Made by a program: the position numbers and the translations under genes. 64,000 bases of DNA from Streptomyces sp. GESEQ-35 (GTDB taxonomy: Bacteria; Actinomycetota; Actinomycetes; Streptomycetales; Streptomycetaceae): assembly GCF_017948485.1 (NCBI RefSeq), contig NZ_JAFFSX010000002.1, positions 186,001 to 250,000 on the forward strand, in the 5' to 3' direction. Shown here piece after piece: positions 25,162 to 33,863 of the stretch. Positions within the stretch are counted from its first letter, which is position 1, and the number at the start of each line of letters is the position of its first letter. Below the pieces are notes generated by a model. That model was not told the origin of the DNA. It was given only the letters and a program-made list of their open reading frames with translations, and did not search any database.

Positions 25162-25808
25162 TCGACGGCGCGCCAGCCCGCGCGGTGCGCCTGCCGCAGC
25201 AGCGCGGACGTGCCGAGGCGGGCCCAGGGGAACGGGGCGCCGGCCGCGCCCCGCCCGTCGGTGACCTGCACGTGGATGCGTTCGTCCACGTCCACCGGAG
25301 CCGTCTCGGCGATCAACAGGCCGCCAGGAGCCAGTAGTTGGCCCAGCCGGTCGAGCAGGGCGAGGGGATCGCCGCCGATGCCCACGTTGCCGTCGGCGAG
25401 CAGGACGGTACCCCAGCGGCCCTCTCCCGGAACCGGCTCGAACACCGAGCGGTGCAGCGCCTGTCCGCCGAGCCGCACCGTGTGGGCGACGGCCGCCTCG
25501 CTGACGTCGATGCCGAGGGCGTGCCGGCCCCGGACCGCGAGTTCGGCGACCAGCCGTCCGGGACCGCAGCCCACGTCGAGCACCGCACCTTCGCACCGGG
25601 CCAGCACCTCCAGGTCCACCGCGTCGGCACGCGCACACCAGCGCTCCACATCCAACGGCAGGAGCCAGCCGTCCGTACGGCGCAGAAAGAGCGGCCCGCG
25701 CCCGGTGAGGAGGGCGTCGGTGTAGGCGTCCGCGGTCCAGGGGCGGTCGTCGGCGGAGGCCTGCCTCACCAGCGCCGTCGCCTGCCGCACCCCGCTCACC
25801 GCACTCAC
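25050..25808 (-). CDS. Class I SAM-dependent methyltransferase
   Basis: This is a 252-aa soluble protein. The SAM-binding motif VLDVGCGPGRLVAELA is followed by GIDVSEAAV, then VLLADGNVGIGGDP and APGGLLIAETAPVDV. The GTG start overlaps the stop of the DUF2064 gene (GTGA at 25805-25808), so three genes (GT2, DUF2064, methyltransferase) form one operon. The N-terminal part (SADDRPWTADAYTDALLTGR) is shared by small actinobacterial methyltransferases. A sugar or lipid-linked intermediate is the likely acceptor, judging from the neighbours. The 3' end runs into the convergent membrane-protein gene. Confidence 0.85.
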   Translation of the reverse strand: MSAVSGVRQATALVRQASADDRPWTADAYTDALLTGRGPLFLRRTDGWLLPLDVERWCARADAVDLEVLARCEGAVLDVGCGPGRLVAELAVRGRHALGIDVSEAAVAHTVRLGGQALHRSVFEPVPGEGRWGTVLLADGNVGIGGDPLALLDRLGQLLAPGGLLIAETAPVDVDERIHVQVTDGRGAAGAPFPWARLGTSALLRQAHRAGWRAVDQWTSGGRSFAVLRSRRTNRTAEPANNAAVTSSQRAG

Positions 25809-26413
25809 CGCGCCTCTGTCGTCAGCCGCTCCAGCTCCGCCGCGAAACGCCCGCCCGGCGCCGCCTTGGCGACCACCTCCGCGTCGTACGCCGTGTCGAC
25901 GTCCCGCAGACACGGCAAGTCCCGTACCCGCAGGCCCGCGAGGCGGCCGCGCTGCACGGCGCCGGTGTGCGGGGTCGACATCGGGACGCCGCGCAGCAGG
26001 GCGGGGTCCGGTGCGGCGAGACCCAGGGCCCAGAAGCCGCCGTCCTCGGCGGGGCCGAAACACGCGTCGCAGTCGGCGAAGTCCACGGTCAGGAGCTCCG
26101 GGGTCACCTGGGGGGTGTCCATGCCGATGAGCAGGGACGGGCCGGTGCAGGCAGCGAACGCCGCGGCGAGACGTTCGTCGAGGCCGCCCGCACACTGCGG
26201 TACGACCTCGAAGCCGGGCGGCAGCCAGGGGCCTGGAGCCCCGTCGAGTACCAGCACCCGGCGTGTGGCCGGCGTACGCGCCACCGTGTCCAGGGTGTCC
26301 GCCAGCGAGGCCTCGGCGAGCGCGGCCGCCTCCCGCGGTGTGAACGGCGGTGTCAGCCGGGTCTTCACCCGGCCCGGCCGGGGCTCCTTGGCGATGACGA
26401 GGAGCGTGGTCAC
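25805..26413 (-). CDS. DUF2064 / TIGR04282-type glycosyl- or nucleotidyl-transferase
   Basis: This is a 202-aa GT-A-like protein. The N-terminus TTLLVIAKEPRPGRVKTRLTP is the family signature, followed by SLLIGMDTPQVTPELL and FGPAEDGGFWALGL, where the metal/nucleotide site is expected. Members are called rSAM/selenodomain-associated transferase 1 and are close to nucleotidyltransferases. The GTG start overlaps the GT2 stop (GTGA) and the stop overlaps the methyltransferase start. The fixed pairing with a GT2 gene is known in mycobacteria (Rv0539-Rv0540) and elsewhere. It probably activates a sugar or sugar-like unit for the GT2. Confidence 0.85.
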   Translation of the reverse strand: MTTLLVIAKEPRPGRVKTRLTPPFTPREAAALAEASLADTLDTVARTPATRRVLVLDGAPGPWLPPGFEVVPQCAGGLDERLAAAFAACTGPSLLIGMDTPQVTPELLTVDFADCDACFGPAEDGGFWALGLAAPDPALLRGVPMSTPHTGAVQRGRLAGLRVRDLPCLRDVDTAYDAEVVAKAAPGGRFAAELERLTTEAR

Positions 26414-27120
26414 AGGCGGGCTCCCTGCTCGGCGGCGGTCTCGGTCAGTACCCGGCTCATGTCCCGTACCGCCTGCCAGGTTCCGCGCCAGGTGCCGGTG
26501 ACCTTGGAGGCGCCGGTGCGCGGGAGGTAGGGGACGTCGTGCTCGGCGATGCGCCAGCCGGCGTCTGCGGCGCGCACCACCATCTGGAGCGGATAGCCGC
26601 TGCGCCGGTCGGTCAGGTCGAGGCCGAGCAGGTGTTCGCGCCGGGCGGCGCGCAGCGGGCCCAGGTCGTGCAGGCGCAGTCCGGTGCGGCGGCGCAGCAT
26701 CCGGGTCAGCGCCAGGTTGCCCGCGCGGGCGTGCGCGGGCCACGCGCCCCGGCCCTGCGGGCGCCGCCGGCCGAGCACCAGGTCTGCCGAGCCGCCGGCC
26801 ACCTCCCGTACGAAGGGCACGAGGTCACCCGGGTCGAGGGAGGCGTCGCAGTCGCAGAAGCACACGATGCCGGCGGTGGCCGCCGTCAGGCCCGCATGGC
26901 AGGCGGCGCCGAAGCCGCGCCGCTCCTCGTGCACGACTCTCGCGCCGAGGGCGCGCGCGATGTCGGCCGAGCCGTCCGTGGATCCGTTGTCCACGACCAG
27001 GGCCCGCCAGCCGGGCGGGATGCGCTCCAGGACCCAGGGCAGCGCCTCGGCCTCGTTGAGACAGGGGAGGACCACGTCGACTTCTTGGTCCGCGGGGGAA
27101 GGGGTCGTCACGGATCTCAC
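26410..27120 (-). CDS. GT2 family polyprenyl-phosphate sugar synthase-like protein
   Basis: This is a 236-aa GT-A enzyme with VDVVLPCLNEAEALPWVLER, VVDNGSTDGSADIARALGA and the metal-binding CFCDCDASLDPGDL (DxD-like), then a conserved DLGPLRAARREHLLGL and SGYPLQMVVRAA. It has no membrane segment. The family makes polyprenyl-phosphate-linked sugars from NDP-sugars at the inner membrane face. It is the first gene of the three-gene operon. The GT-C protein at 21996-23360 is a candidate user of its product. Confidence 0.87.
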   Translation of the reverse strand: MRSVTTPSPADQEVDVVLPCLNEAEALPWVLERIPPGWRALVVDNGSTDGSADIARALGARVVHEERRGFGAACHAGLTAATAGIVCFCDCDASLDPGDLVPFVREVAGGSADLVLGRRRPQGRGAWPAHARAGNLALTRMLRRRTGLRLHDLGPLRAARREHLLGLDLTDRRSGYPLQMVVRAADAGWRIAEHDVPYLPRTGASKVTGTWRGTWQAVRDMSRVLTETAAEQGARL

Positions 27121-27223
27121 CCTACGAGCGTGAACTGGACATTTCGGACTTCGGCTTCTTACGAAACAAGGACGTCAGCGGGGGTGGACGCCATCGGCGC
27201 GCGCGTGGTGCGAGGCTGGCGGC

Positions 27224-27931
27224 ATGGAAGAGCAGCAGCAGGTGAGGGCCGGAGCCCGGGTCCTCGTCGTGGACGACGATCCGACCGTCGCCGAGGTCGT
27301 GTCCGGGTACCTCGACCGGGCCGGATACGTGGTCGACCGGGCCGGGGACGGTCCCGACGCACTCGACCGGGCCGCCGCGCACTGGCCGGACCTCGTGGTG
27401 CTGGACCTGATGCTGCCGGGCATGGACGGCCTGGAGGTGTGCCGGCAGATGCGGGTGCGCGGACCCGTGCCGGTCATCATGCTCACCGCGCGCGGCGACG
27501 AGGACGACCGGATCCTGGGCCTGGAGGTCGGCGCCGACGACTATGTGACGAAACCCTTCAGCCCCCGGGAGCTGGTTCTGCGCGTCGAGTCCGTGCTGCG
27601 CCGCGCCAGCCCCGCCCAGCCGTCCGCCAGCCTGCACGCGGCCGGCCTCACCGTCGACCCGGCGGCCCGGCGCGCCGCCAAGAACGGTACCGAACTCGCC
27701 CTCACCGTCCGCGAGTTCGACCTCCTCGCGTTCTTCCTCAGGCATCCCGGCCGGGTCTTCAGCCGGGAGGACCTGATGCGCGAGGTGTGGGGCTGGGACT
27801 TCGGCGACCTGTCGACCGTCACCGTCCATGTCCGCCGGCTGCGCGGCAAGGTCGAGGACGATCCGGCCCGGCCCCGGCTGATCCAGACGGTGTGGGGTGT
27901 CGGATACCGCTTCGACATCGAGGAGGCGTGA
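27224..27931 (+). CDS. OmpR-family response regulator
   Basis: This is a 235-aa transcription factor. The receiver domain (about 8-122) has VVDDDPTVAEVV, the phosphoacceptor Asp in VVLDLMLPGMDGLEV, and the KPF switch Lys in YVTKPFSPREL. The winged-helix DNA-binding domain (about 140-232) has LTVREFDLLAFFLRHPGRVF and ends VWGVGYRFDIEEA. It is followed after 2 bp by its sensor kinase. It diverges from the GT2 operon with a 104-bp shared promoter region, so it may regulate those genes. Confidence 0.95.
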   Translation: MEEQQQVRAGARVLVVDDDPTVAEVVSGYLDRAGYVVDRAGDGPDALDRAAAHWPDLVVLDLMLPGMDGLEVCRQMRVRGPVPVIMLTARGDEDDRILGLEVGADDYVTKPFSPRELVLRVESVLRRASPAQPSASLHAAGLTVDPAARRAAKNGTELALTVREFDLLAFFLRHPGRVFSREDLMREVWGWDFGDLSTVTVHVRRLRGKVEDDPARPRLIQTVWGVGYRFDIEEA

Positions 27932-27933
27932 CC

Positions 27934-29046
27934 ATGCGCGACACACTCCTCATCGCCCTCTTCGCCTTCCTCGGCGCCGCCGCCGCCGGTGTGCTCGGCG
28001 CCGGTGTGCTGCGGCTGATCCGGCGCCGGTCGCTCGCCGTGCACCTCGCCGTGATCGCCGCCGTCGCCGTCACCGCGATGCTCGCGGGCACGCTGGTGGT
28101 CGCACAGGCCATGTTCCTGTCCGAGCACGATCTGAAGGTCGTCACGCTGGTCGCCGCGATGGCCGCCGTCGTCTCCCTCGTCACCGCCCTGCTGCTCGGC
28201 CGCTGGGTCGTCGCCCGCAGCCGGGCCCTCGCGCTCGCCGCCCGCTCCTTCGGCGACGGCGGCGACTTCACCTCGCCCGCCGGTCCCGCGACCGCCGAAC
28301 TCGCCGCACTGAGCCGGGAGTTGGAGACGACCAGCGCCAAGCTCGCCGAGTCCCGCACCCGGGAACGCGCCCTGGAGTCCTCCCGGCGTGAGCTCGTCGC
28401 CTGGATCTCGCACGATCTGCGCACCCCGCTCGCCGGGCTGCGCGCGATGGCCGAGGCGCTGGAGGACGGTGTCGCCGCCGATCCCGACCGCTACCTCCGT
28501 CAGATCCGCACCGAGGTGGAACGCCTCAACGACATGGTCGGCGACCTCTTCGAACTCTCCCGCATCCATGCGGGGACGCTGGCGCTGAGTCCCAGCCGGA
28601 TCTCGCTGTACGACCTCGTCGGGGATGCCCTTGCGGGAGCCGATCCGCTGGCGCGTGAGCATGGCGTACGGCTTGTCGGCGATCTGGTGGAACCGGTGCC
28701 GGTCGAGGTGGACGGCAAGGAGATGAGCCGGGTGCTCGGGAATCTGCTGGTCAACGCCATCCGGCGTACGCCGGCCGACGGGACCGTCGCCGTGGCCGCC
28801 GAACGGTCGGGCGATGGTGTGGTGTTGTCCGTGACGGACGGGTGTGGGGGGATTCCTGAGGAGGATCTGCCGCGGGTGTTCGATACCGGGTGGCGGGGGA
28901 GCGATGCGCGGACGCCGCCGGCGGGGGCGGGGTTGGGGCTGGCGATCGTGCGGGGGATCGTGGAGGCGCATCAGGGGAGGGCTGCGGTTCACAACGTTCC
29001 CGGTGGGTGCCGGTTCGTGGTGACCTTGCCGGTGGGCGGGGTGTGA
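27934..29046 (+). CDS. Sensor histidine kinase
   Basis: This is a 370-aa membrane kinase with three hydrophobic N-terminal segments and almost no extracytoplasmic loop, so the signal is probably sensed in the membrane. The H-box is WISHDLRTPLAGL, the N-box NLLVNAIRRTP, and the G-boxes DGCGGIPEEDLPRVF and AGLGLAIVRGI. It is the partner of the response regulator directly upstream (2-bp gap, ATG at 27934 with GAGGAGG ribosome binding site). The last 150 bp turn G-rich (GGGGGA runs) without breaking the reading frame. Confidence 0.93.
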   Translation: MRDTLLIALFAFLGAAAAGVLGAGVLRLIRRRSLAVHLAVIAAVAVTAMLAGTLVVAQAMFLSEHDLKVVTLVAAMAAVVSLVTALLLGRWVVARSRALALAARSFGDGGDFTSPAGPATAELAALSRELETTSAKLAESRTRERALESSRRELVAWISHDLRTPLAGLRAMAEALEDGVAADPDRYLRQIRTEVERLNDMVGDLFELSRIHAGTLALSPSRISLYDLVGDALAGADPLAREHGVRLVGDLVEPVPVEVDGKEMSRVLGNLLVNAIRRTPADGTVAVAAERSGDGVVLSVTDGCGGIPEEDLPRVFDTGWRGSDARTPPAGAGLGLAIVRGIVEAHQGRAAVHNVPGGCRFVVTLPVGGV

Positions 29047-29047
29047 C

Positions 29048-29150
29048 GGGCGGTTTTTTCGCCCCCTCCGCCCCTTCCCTTCCCGTCCCTGGGGCTCCGC
29101 CCCAGACCCCGCTCCTCAAACGCCGGAGGGGCTGGGTTTCAGCCGGAGGG
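29048..29150. terminator. GC-hairpins and common Streptomyces 3' repeat
   Basis: Two hairpins follow the kinase stop: GGGCG...CGCCC with an internal T-run (29048-29064), and TGGGGC-TCC-GCCCCA (29090-29104). A ctcctcaaacgccggagggg segment comes next, a motif seen at the ends of very many Streptomyces genes. The repeat reaches into the convergent epimerase gene and supplies its last codons and stop. Confidence 0.7.
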
Positions 29151-30158
29151 TGATTCTCTAACCTTTCGCATCTCCGACCCCGCGAACTCCCGCATCCCCT
29201 CCGCGAATCCCACCTCCGCCTTCCACCCCAACTCCGCCCGCAGCCTCGACGAGTCGGCCGTGATGTGACGGACGTCCCCCAGTCGGTACTGCCCGGTGAT
29301 CACCGGGTCCGGGCCGCCGTACGCCGCCGTCAGGGCCTCGGCCATCTCGCCGACCGTGTGCGGGTCGCCGCTGCCGGTGTTGTACGCGGTGAGCGCGCCC
29401 GGGGTTGGATCCGCTTGCAGGGCGGCCACGTTGGCCGAGGCCACGTCCCGTACGTGTACGAAGTCACGGCGCTGGCGGCCGTCCTCGTAGACGCGGGGGG
29501 ACTCGCCGCGGGCGAGGGCGGAGCGGAAGAAGGAGGCGACGCCGGCGTACGGGGTGTCGCGGGGCATGCCCGGGCCGTAGACGTTGTGGTAGCGCAGCGA
29601 CACCGCCGAGCCGCCGGTCGACCTGGCCCAGGCCGCCGCCAGATGCTCCTGCGCGAGCTTGGTCGTGGCGTACACGTTCCGCGGATCGACCGGGGCGTCC
29701 TCGCCGACCAGCCCGGGGGACAGCTCCTCGCCGCAGACCGGGCAGAGCGGCTCGAAGCGGCCCGCCTCCAGGTCGGCGACCGACCGGGGGCCGGGCCGCA
29801 CCACCCCGTGCCACTCGCACGAGTACCGTCCCTCGCCGTACACCACCATCGACCCGGCCAGCACCAGACGTCGTACGCCCGTCTCCGCCATGGCGGAGAG
29901 CAGGACCGCGGTGCCCAGGGCGTTGTGGGAGACGTAGTCGGCCGCGTCACCGAAGTCGACGCCGAGGCCGACCATCGCCGCCTGGTGGCAGACCGCGTCC
30001 ACACCGGTCAGGGCGGTGCGGACGGTGTCGGGGTCGCGCACGTCCGACGCCGGGTCGGTGCGGATGTCGTGGACGACGGGCTCGTGCCCGTGGGCCTTCA
30101 GCGCCTCGACGACATGGGACCCGATGAACCCGGCACCGCCGGTGACCAGTACGCGCAT
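29139..30158 (-). CDS. NAD-dependent nucleotide-sugar epimerase with CxxC insert
   Basis: This is a 339-aa extended SDR. It shows the NAD site GGAGFIGSHVVEAL, the catalytic triad region LAGSMVVYGEG and YATTK, and HNVYGPGMPRD. An insertion of about 50 residues between the Ser and Tyr motifs carries C..H near YSCEWHG and CPVCGEEL, as in dTDP-L-rhamnose 4-epimerases. The exact NDP-sugar is not known. It lies 53 bp downstream of the two-component pair on the same strand and may be co-transcribed with it. The C-terminal residues SPSG come from the common 3' repeat. Confidence 0.85.
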   Translation of the reverse strand: MRVLVTGGAGFIGSHVVEALKAHGHEPVVHDIRTDPASDVRDPDTVRTALTGVDAVCHQAAMVGLGVDFGDAADYVSHNALGTAVLLSAMAETGVRRLVLAGSMVVYGEGRYSCEWHGVVRPGPRSVADLEAGRFEPLCPVCGEELSPGLVGEDAPVDPRNVYATTKLAQEHLAAAWARSTGGSAVSLRYHNVYGPGMPRDTPYAGVASFFRSALARGESPRVYEDGRQRRDFVHVRDVASANVAALQADPTPGALTAYNTGSGDPHTVGEMAEALTAAYGGPDPVITGQYRLGDVRHITADSSRLRAELGWKAEVGFAEGMREFAGSEMRKVRESPSG

Positions 30159-30211
30159 GCCCTCAACGTAGGCCCCCGACCAGCCGTTACGGATGGGCCG
30201 CGCCCGTCATG

Positions 30212-31657
30212 TCACCGGTCCGTAAGACCTTTCGGCAGCGGCAGCGAGATCGTGAACACCGTCGCGCCCGGCTCGCTGGTGAGGTCGATCGTGCCGCCGT
30301 GCGCGGACACGAGGGAGTGCGCGACGGCCAGGCCGAGACCGCTGCCGCCCCGGTCGCGGCTGCGGGCCTTGTCGACCCGGTAGAAGCGGTCGAAGACCCG
30401 TTCCCGGTCGGCGGGCGGGATGCCGTGCCCTGCGTCGGCGATCCGGACGACGGCCCGGCCGTCCGTGACGGACACGGACGCGGACACCGGCGTGCCGGGC
30501 GGGGTGTGCACGGCCGCGTTGGTGAGCAGGTTGTCCAGGACCTGCCGGATGCGCTGCGGATCCAGCCGCATCGACAGCCGGGAGGGACCGGGGGCCACCG
30601 TCAGCGGATGGTCCGCGTGGGCCGCCCGGAAGGCGTCGGCGGCGTGCCCCACCAGCTCCACCAGGTCGGCGTCCGCGATCCGCAGCGGAGCCTCCACCTC
30701 GGCGGCGTCGAGACGGGCGAGCAGCAGCAGGTCGTCCAGGAGGAAGCCCATCCGGGCGGCCTCGGCGCGCAGCCGGGCCAGATGCTTGTCCCGTTCCTCG
30801 GGGGCGTTGGCGGCGGCGTACTGGAAGAGGTCCGCATAGCCCCGTACCGACATCAGCGGTGTGCGCAGCTCGTGCGAGGCGTCCGCGACGAACCGGCGCA
30901 GCCGCTGCTCGGCCTCCGCGCGGACCGCGAGGGAGTCGTCGATGTGCTCCAGCATCGTGTTGAACGCGGTGCGCAGCTCCGCCACCTCCGGGCCGCCGTC
31001 CCTGCCGTCCGCACGCAGCGGCAGCCGGGCCGCCGACTCGGTCAGGTTGTGCGAGGCGATGCCGTGGGCGGTGGACGCCATGTCGCTCAGCGGCTTCAGA
31101 CCGCGCCGCAGCATCTTCCGGCCGACCACCACCAGCGCCAGCACCGCGAGCGCGAACGTGATGGCCTGCACCGTGAGCAGCTGCCCCACGGTGTCCTCGA
31201 TGTCCTCCATGGGCGCCGCGCTGACCAGGACCACACCGGGTTGGACCTCGCAGCCCCGCAGCCGGTACTCGCCCTTCCCGTCGATCTTCGCGGTGCGTTG
31301 GATCTCGTCGTCCGAGTGCGCCATCGACCGGGCGAGCGCGGTCAGCGCGCTGTTGTCGTCCGGTACGTCGGAGGGCTTGCGCAGGACGGCCGAGTCGTCC
31401 GTGACGTCGTACACGGCGGTGTACCAGCCCCAGTACGGCTTCTCCTCCACGATCCCGTGCACCTGGGCGTCCGTGGTCTGCGCGGTCTGGACGAGCTTGA
31501 GCTGGTCGTCGAGCTGGTGCTCCAGGTAGTCCCGCATATATGCCGTCAGCGCCGTCCCGACGACCGCGAACACGATCAGGGACAGCACCCCGAGGCTCAG
31601 CGCGAGCCGGGTGCCGAGCCCCGTTCTGTCGTACGTCTGCCTGATCCGCCCGATCAC
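30212..31657 (-). CDS. Sensor histidine kinase with periplasmic loop and HAMP
   Basis: This is a 481-aa membrane kinase: first transmembrane segment at about 15-37 (LALSLGVLSLIVFAVVGTAL), extracytoplasmic sensor about 40-165, second transmembrane segment about 167-190, and a HAMP region. The H-box is FVADASHELRTPLMSVRGYA, the N-box NLLTNAAVHTP, and the G-boxes IADAGHGIPPADRERVF and GSGLGLAVAHSLV. This is the common TrcS/MprB-like actinobacterial type. The start overlaps the response-regulator stop by 4 bp. Confidence 0.94.
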   Translation of the reverse strand: MIGRIRQTYDRTGLGTRLALSLGVLSLIVFAVVGTALTAYMRDYLEHQLDDQLKLVQTAQTTDAQVHGIVEEKPYWGWYTAVYDVTDDSAVLRKPSDVPDDNSALTALARSMAHSDDEIQRTAKIDGKGEYRLRGCEVQPGVVLVSAAPMEDIEDTVGQLLTVQAITFALAVLALVVVGRKMLRRGLKPLSDMASTAHGIASHNLTESAARLPLRADGRDGGPEVAELRTAFNTMLEHIDDSLAVRAEAEQRLRRFVADASHELRTPLMSVRGYADLFQYAAANAPEERDKHLARLRAEAARMGFLLDDLLLLARLDAAEVEAPLRIADADLVELVGHAADAFRAAHADHPLTVAPGPSRLSMRLDPQRIRQVLDNLLTNAAVHTPPGTPVSASVSVTDGRAVVRIADAGHGIPPADRERVFDRFYRVDKARSRDRGGSGLGLAVAHSLVSAHGGTIDLTSEPGATVFTISLPLPKGLTDR

Positions 31658-32379
31658 TCGGCTGCCTGCCGGATCACGTACCCGAAGCCCCGCACGGTGT
31701 GTATCAGCGGTGCCGCGTCCGCGACGGGCTCATCGGGCTCGTCGAGCTTGCGGCGCAGCCGGCTGACGACCAGCTCGACGACGTTCGAGCGGCCCCCGAA
31801 GCCGTACTCCCACACATGGTCGAGGATCTGCGCCTTGGTGAGCACGGTCGGCGACTTGCGCATCAGGTAGCGCAGCACCTCGTACTCGGTGGGGGTGAGC
31901 GTCAGCAGCCGGTCGCCGCGCCGCACCTCGCGGGTGTCCTCGTCCATCGTCAGGTCCGCGACCTGGAGGACGGACCGCTGGAAGCCGGGCCCTGCGCTGC
32001 GCCGCAGTACGGTCCGCAGCCGGGCCATCAGCTCCTCCACCGCGAACGGCTTGACCAGATAGTCGTCGCCGCCCCGGGTCAGCCCCGCCACCCGGTCGGC
32101 GACGGCGTCACGCGCGGTGAGGAACACCACCGGCACCATCGTCCCGGAGCGGCGGAGCCGGTCGAGCACGCCGAAGCCGTCCACGTCCGGCAGCATCAGG
32201 TCGAGCACCACGATGTCCGGGTGGAACTCGGCGGCAGCCCGCAGTGCCTCCTCACCGGAGTTCGCCGTGACCGCGTCCCAGCCCTCGTAGCGGGCGACCG
32301 TCGCGACGAGGTCGGCGATCGGCGGGTCGTCGTCCACGACGAGCAGTCGTACTTTCTCCACCTCCACATAGTGCGGCAC
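31654..32379 (-). CDS. OmpR-family response regulator
   Basis: This is a 241-aa regulator with receiver motifs VVDDDPPIADLV, IVVLDLMLPDVDGFGV and YLVKPFAVEEL, and a winged helix with LTPTEYEVLRYLMRKSPTVL and VRGFGYVIRQAAE. The GTG at 32379 was chosen because upstream codons lack homology to the family. It overlaps the kinase by 4 bp. It is divergent from the ferric-reductase operon (137 bp between starts), so control of that electron-transfer operon is plausible but not shown. Confidence 0.93.
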   Translation of the reverse strand: MPHYVEVEKVRLLVVDDDPPIADLVATVARYEGWDAVTANSGEEALRAAAEFHPDIVVLDLMLPDVDGFGVLDRLRRSGTMVPVVFLTARDAVADRVAGLTRGGDDYLVKPFAVEELMARLRTVLRRSAGPGFQRSVLQVADLTMDEDTREVRRGDRLLTLTPTEYEVLRYLMRKSPTVLTKAQILDHVWEYGFGGRSNVVELVVSRLRRKLDEPDEPVADAAPLIHTVRGFGYVIRQAAE

Positions 32380-32515
32380 GCGCCCGTCGGCGCCATGAGC
32401 CAGGTCACGGCCGGGACCACATCGATAACCACTTGAAAGTACAACGACAGGTATTCGACAGCTCCCGCCAGCGAAGCTCAGTGTCCCAGGACCTCTGACC
32501 AAGGAGCTGCCGACC

Positions 32516-33853
32516 GTGACAACCGTCCAAACGCCCCCTGCGCCCCCCACGGCGATACGCCCCAGGGTGGCCGCCCGCACGGGTCTGTACGCCGTGCTGG
32601 CCGTGAACGTTGCCGTGGTGACCTACTTCTTCGTCCAGGCCGGATTCGCCTCCAACACCCTGATCGTGCTGGGCCGGTTGTGCGGCCTGTTCGGCGGACT
32701 CCTGATGGCCTTCCAGCTGCTGCTGGTGGCCCGGCTGCCCTGGTTCGACCGCCGTATCGGCATGGACCGGATGACCCTCTGGCACCGCTGGACCGGCTTC
32801 TCGCTGCTGTGGACGCTGGTCGGCCACGTGGTCTTCATCACCTTCGGCTACGGCGACTCCTCGGGCCTGGACCCGGTCAACCAGCTGGTCGACCTCGCCG
32901 AGACCACCGAGGGCGTGCTGCGCGCGCTGGTCGCCTGGCTGCTGATCATCGGCATCGGCGCCGTCTCGGCCCGCTGGGCCCGGCGCCGGCTGGCCTACGA
33001 GACCTGGCACTTCCTCCACCTGTACACCTACGCCGCCGTGGTGCTGGCGTTCACCCACGAGGTGGCGGTCGGTACGACGTTCGTCGCGTCGTCCCTGGCC
33101 ACCGCCTACTGGTGGACCCTGTGGGGCTTCGCGCTCGGCGCGGTGGTCCTGGGCCGTGCCGTGCTGCCGCTGTGGCGGAACTGGCGCCACCAGCTGCGTG
33201 TCTCGGCCGTCGTCCCCGAGTCCGACAACGTCGTCTCCGTCTACATCACCGGCCGCGACCTGGACCGGATGGGCGCACGGGCCGGGCAGTTCTTCCTGTG
33301 GCGGTTCCTCACCCGCGACCGCTGGTGGCAGGCCAACCCCTTCTCGCTGTCCGCCGCGCCCGACGGCCGCGGCCTCAGGCTCACCGCCAAGGCGGCCGGC
33401 GCGGGCAGCGCGGCCCTGCGGCACGTGAAGGTCGGTACGCGGGTCTTCGCCGAGGGCCCCTACGGCGCCTTCACCGCGATGCACCGCACCCGGCCCGAGT
33501 CCCTCCTCATCGCCGGCGGCGTCGGTGTCACCCCGATCCGCGCCCTGCTGGAGGAGCTGGACGGCCACGCGGTCGTCATCTACCGCGTGAGCAACGACCG
33601 GGACGCCGTCCTCTACGACGAGCTGCGCGACCTCGCCGCCACCAAGGGCGCCGAACTGCACCTGGTCACCGGGCCGCCCGTCCCGGACCGGCTGGCCGCA
33701 CCCGAACTCGGCCGGCTCGTGCCGGACATCGCCGACCGGGACGTCTTCCTGTGCGGGCCGCCGCCCATGATGAACGCGGTGCTGGGCAGCCTGCGCGAGC
33801 TGGACGTGCCCAAGCCGCAGATCCACTTCGAGCGCTTCAGCCTGGCTGGATGA
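32516..33853 (+). CDS. Ferric-reductase-like membrane flavoprotein (ferredoxin reductase type)
   Basis: This is a 445-aa protein. Six membrane segments (about 20-210) carry paired heme-type histidines in LWHRWTGF/LVGHVVF and WHFLHLYTYAAVVLAFTHEV. A cytoplasmic FAD/NAD(P) reductase half follows with NPFSLSAAPDG (FAD), GGVGVTPIRALLEEL (NAD(P)) and FLCGPPPMMNAVL. It would move electrons from NAD(P)H across the membrane to an outer acceptor. The GTG start has an AAGGAG ribosome binding site. It is first in an operon with an FMN-binding protein and ApbE, which points to the flavinylated neighbour as its electron acceptor. Confidence 0.92.
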   Translation: MTTVQTPPAPPTAIRPRVAARTGLYAVLAVNVAVVTYFFVQAGFASNTLIVLGRLCGLFGGLLMAFQLLLVARLPWFDRRIGMDRMTLWHRWTGFSLLWTLVGHVVFITFGYGDSSGLDPVNQLVDLAETTEGVLRALVAWLLIIGIGAVSARWARRRLAYETWHFLHLYTYAAVVLAFTHEVAVGTTFVASSLATAYWWTLWGFALGAVVLGRAVLPLWRNWRHQLRVSAVVPESDNVVSVYITGRDLDRMGARAGQFFLWRFLTRDRWWQANPFSLSAAPDGRGLRLTAKAAGAGSAALRHVKVGTRVFAEGPYGAFTAMHRTRPESLLIAGGVGVTPIRALLEELDGHAVVIYRVSNDRDAVLYDELRDLAATKGAELHLVTGPPVPDRLAAPELGRLVPDIADRDVFLCGPPPMMNAVLGSLRELDVPKPQIHFERFSLAG

Positions 33854-33863
33854 GAGGGACATT

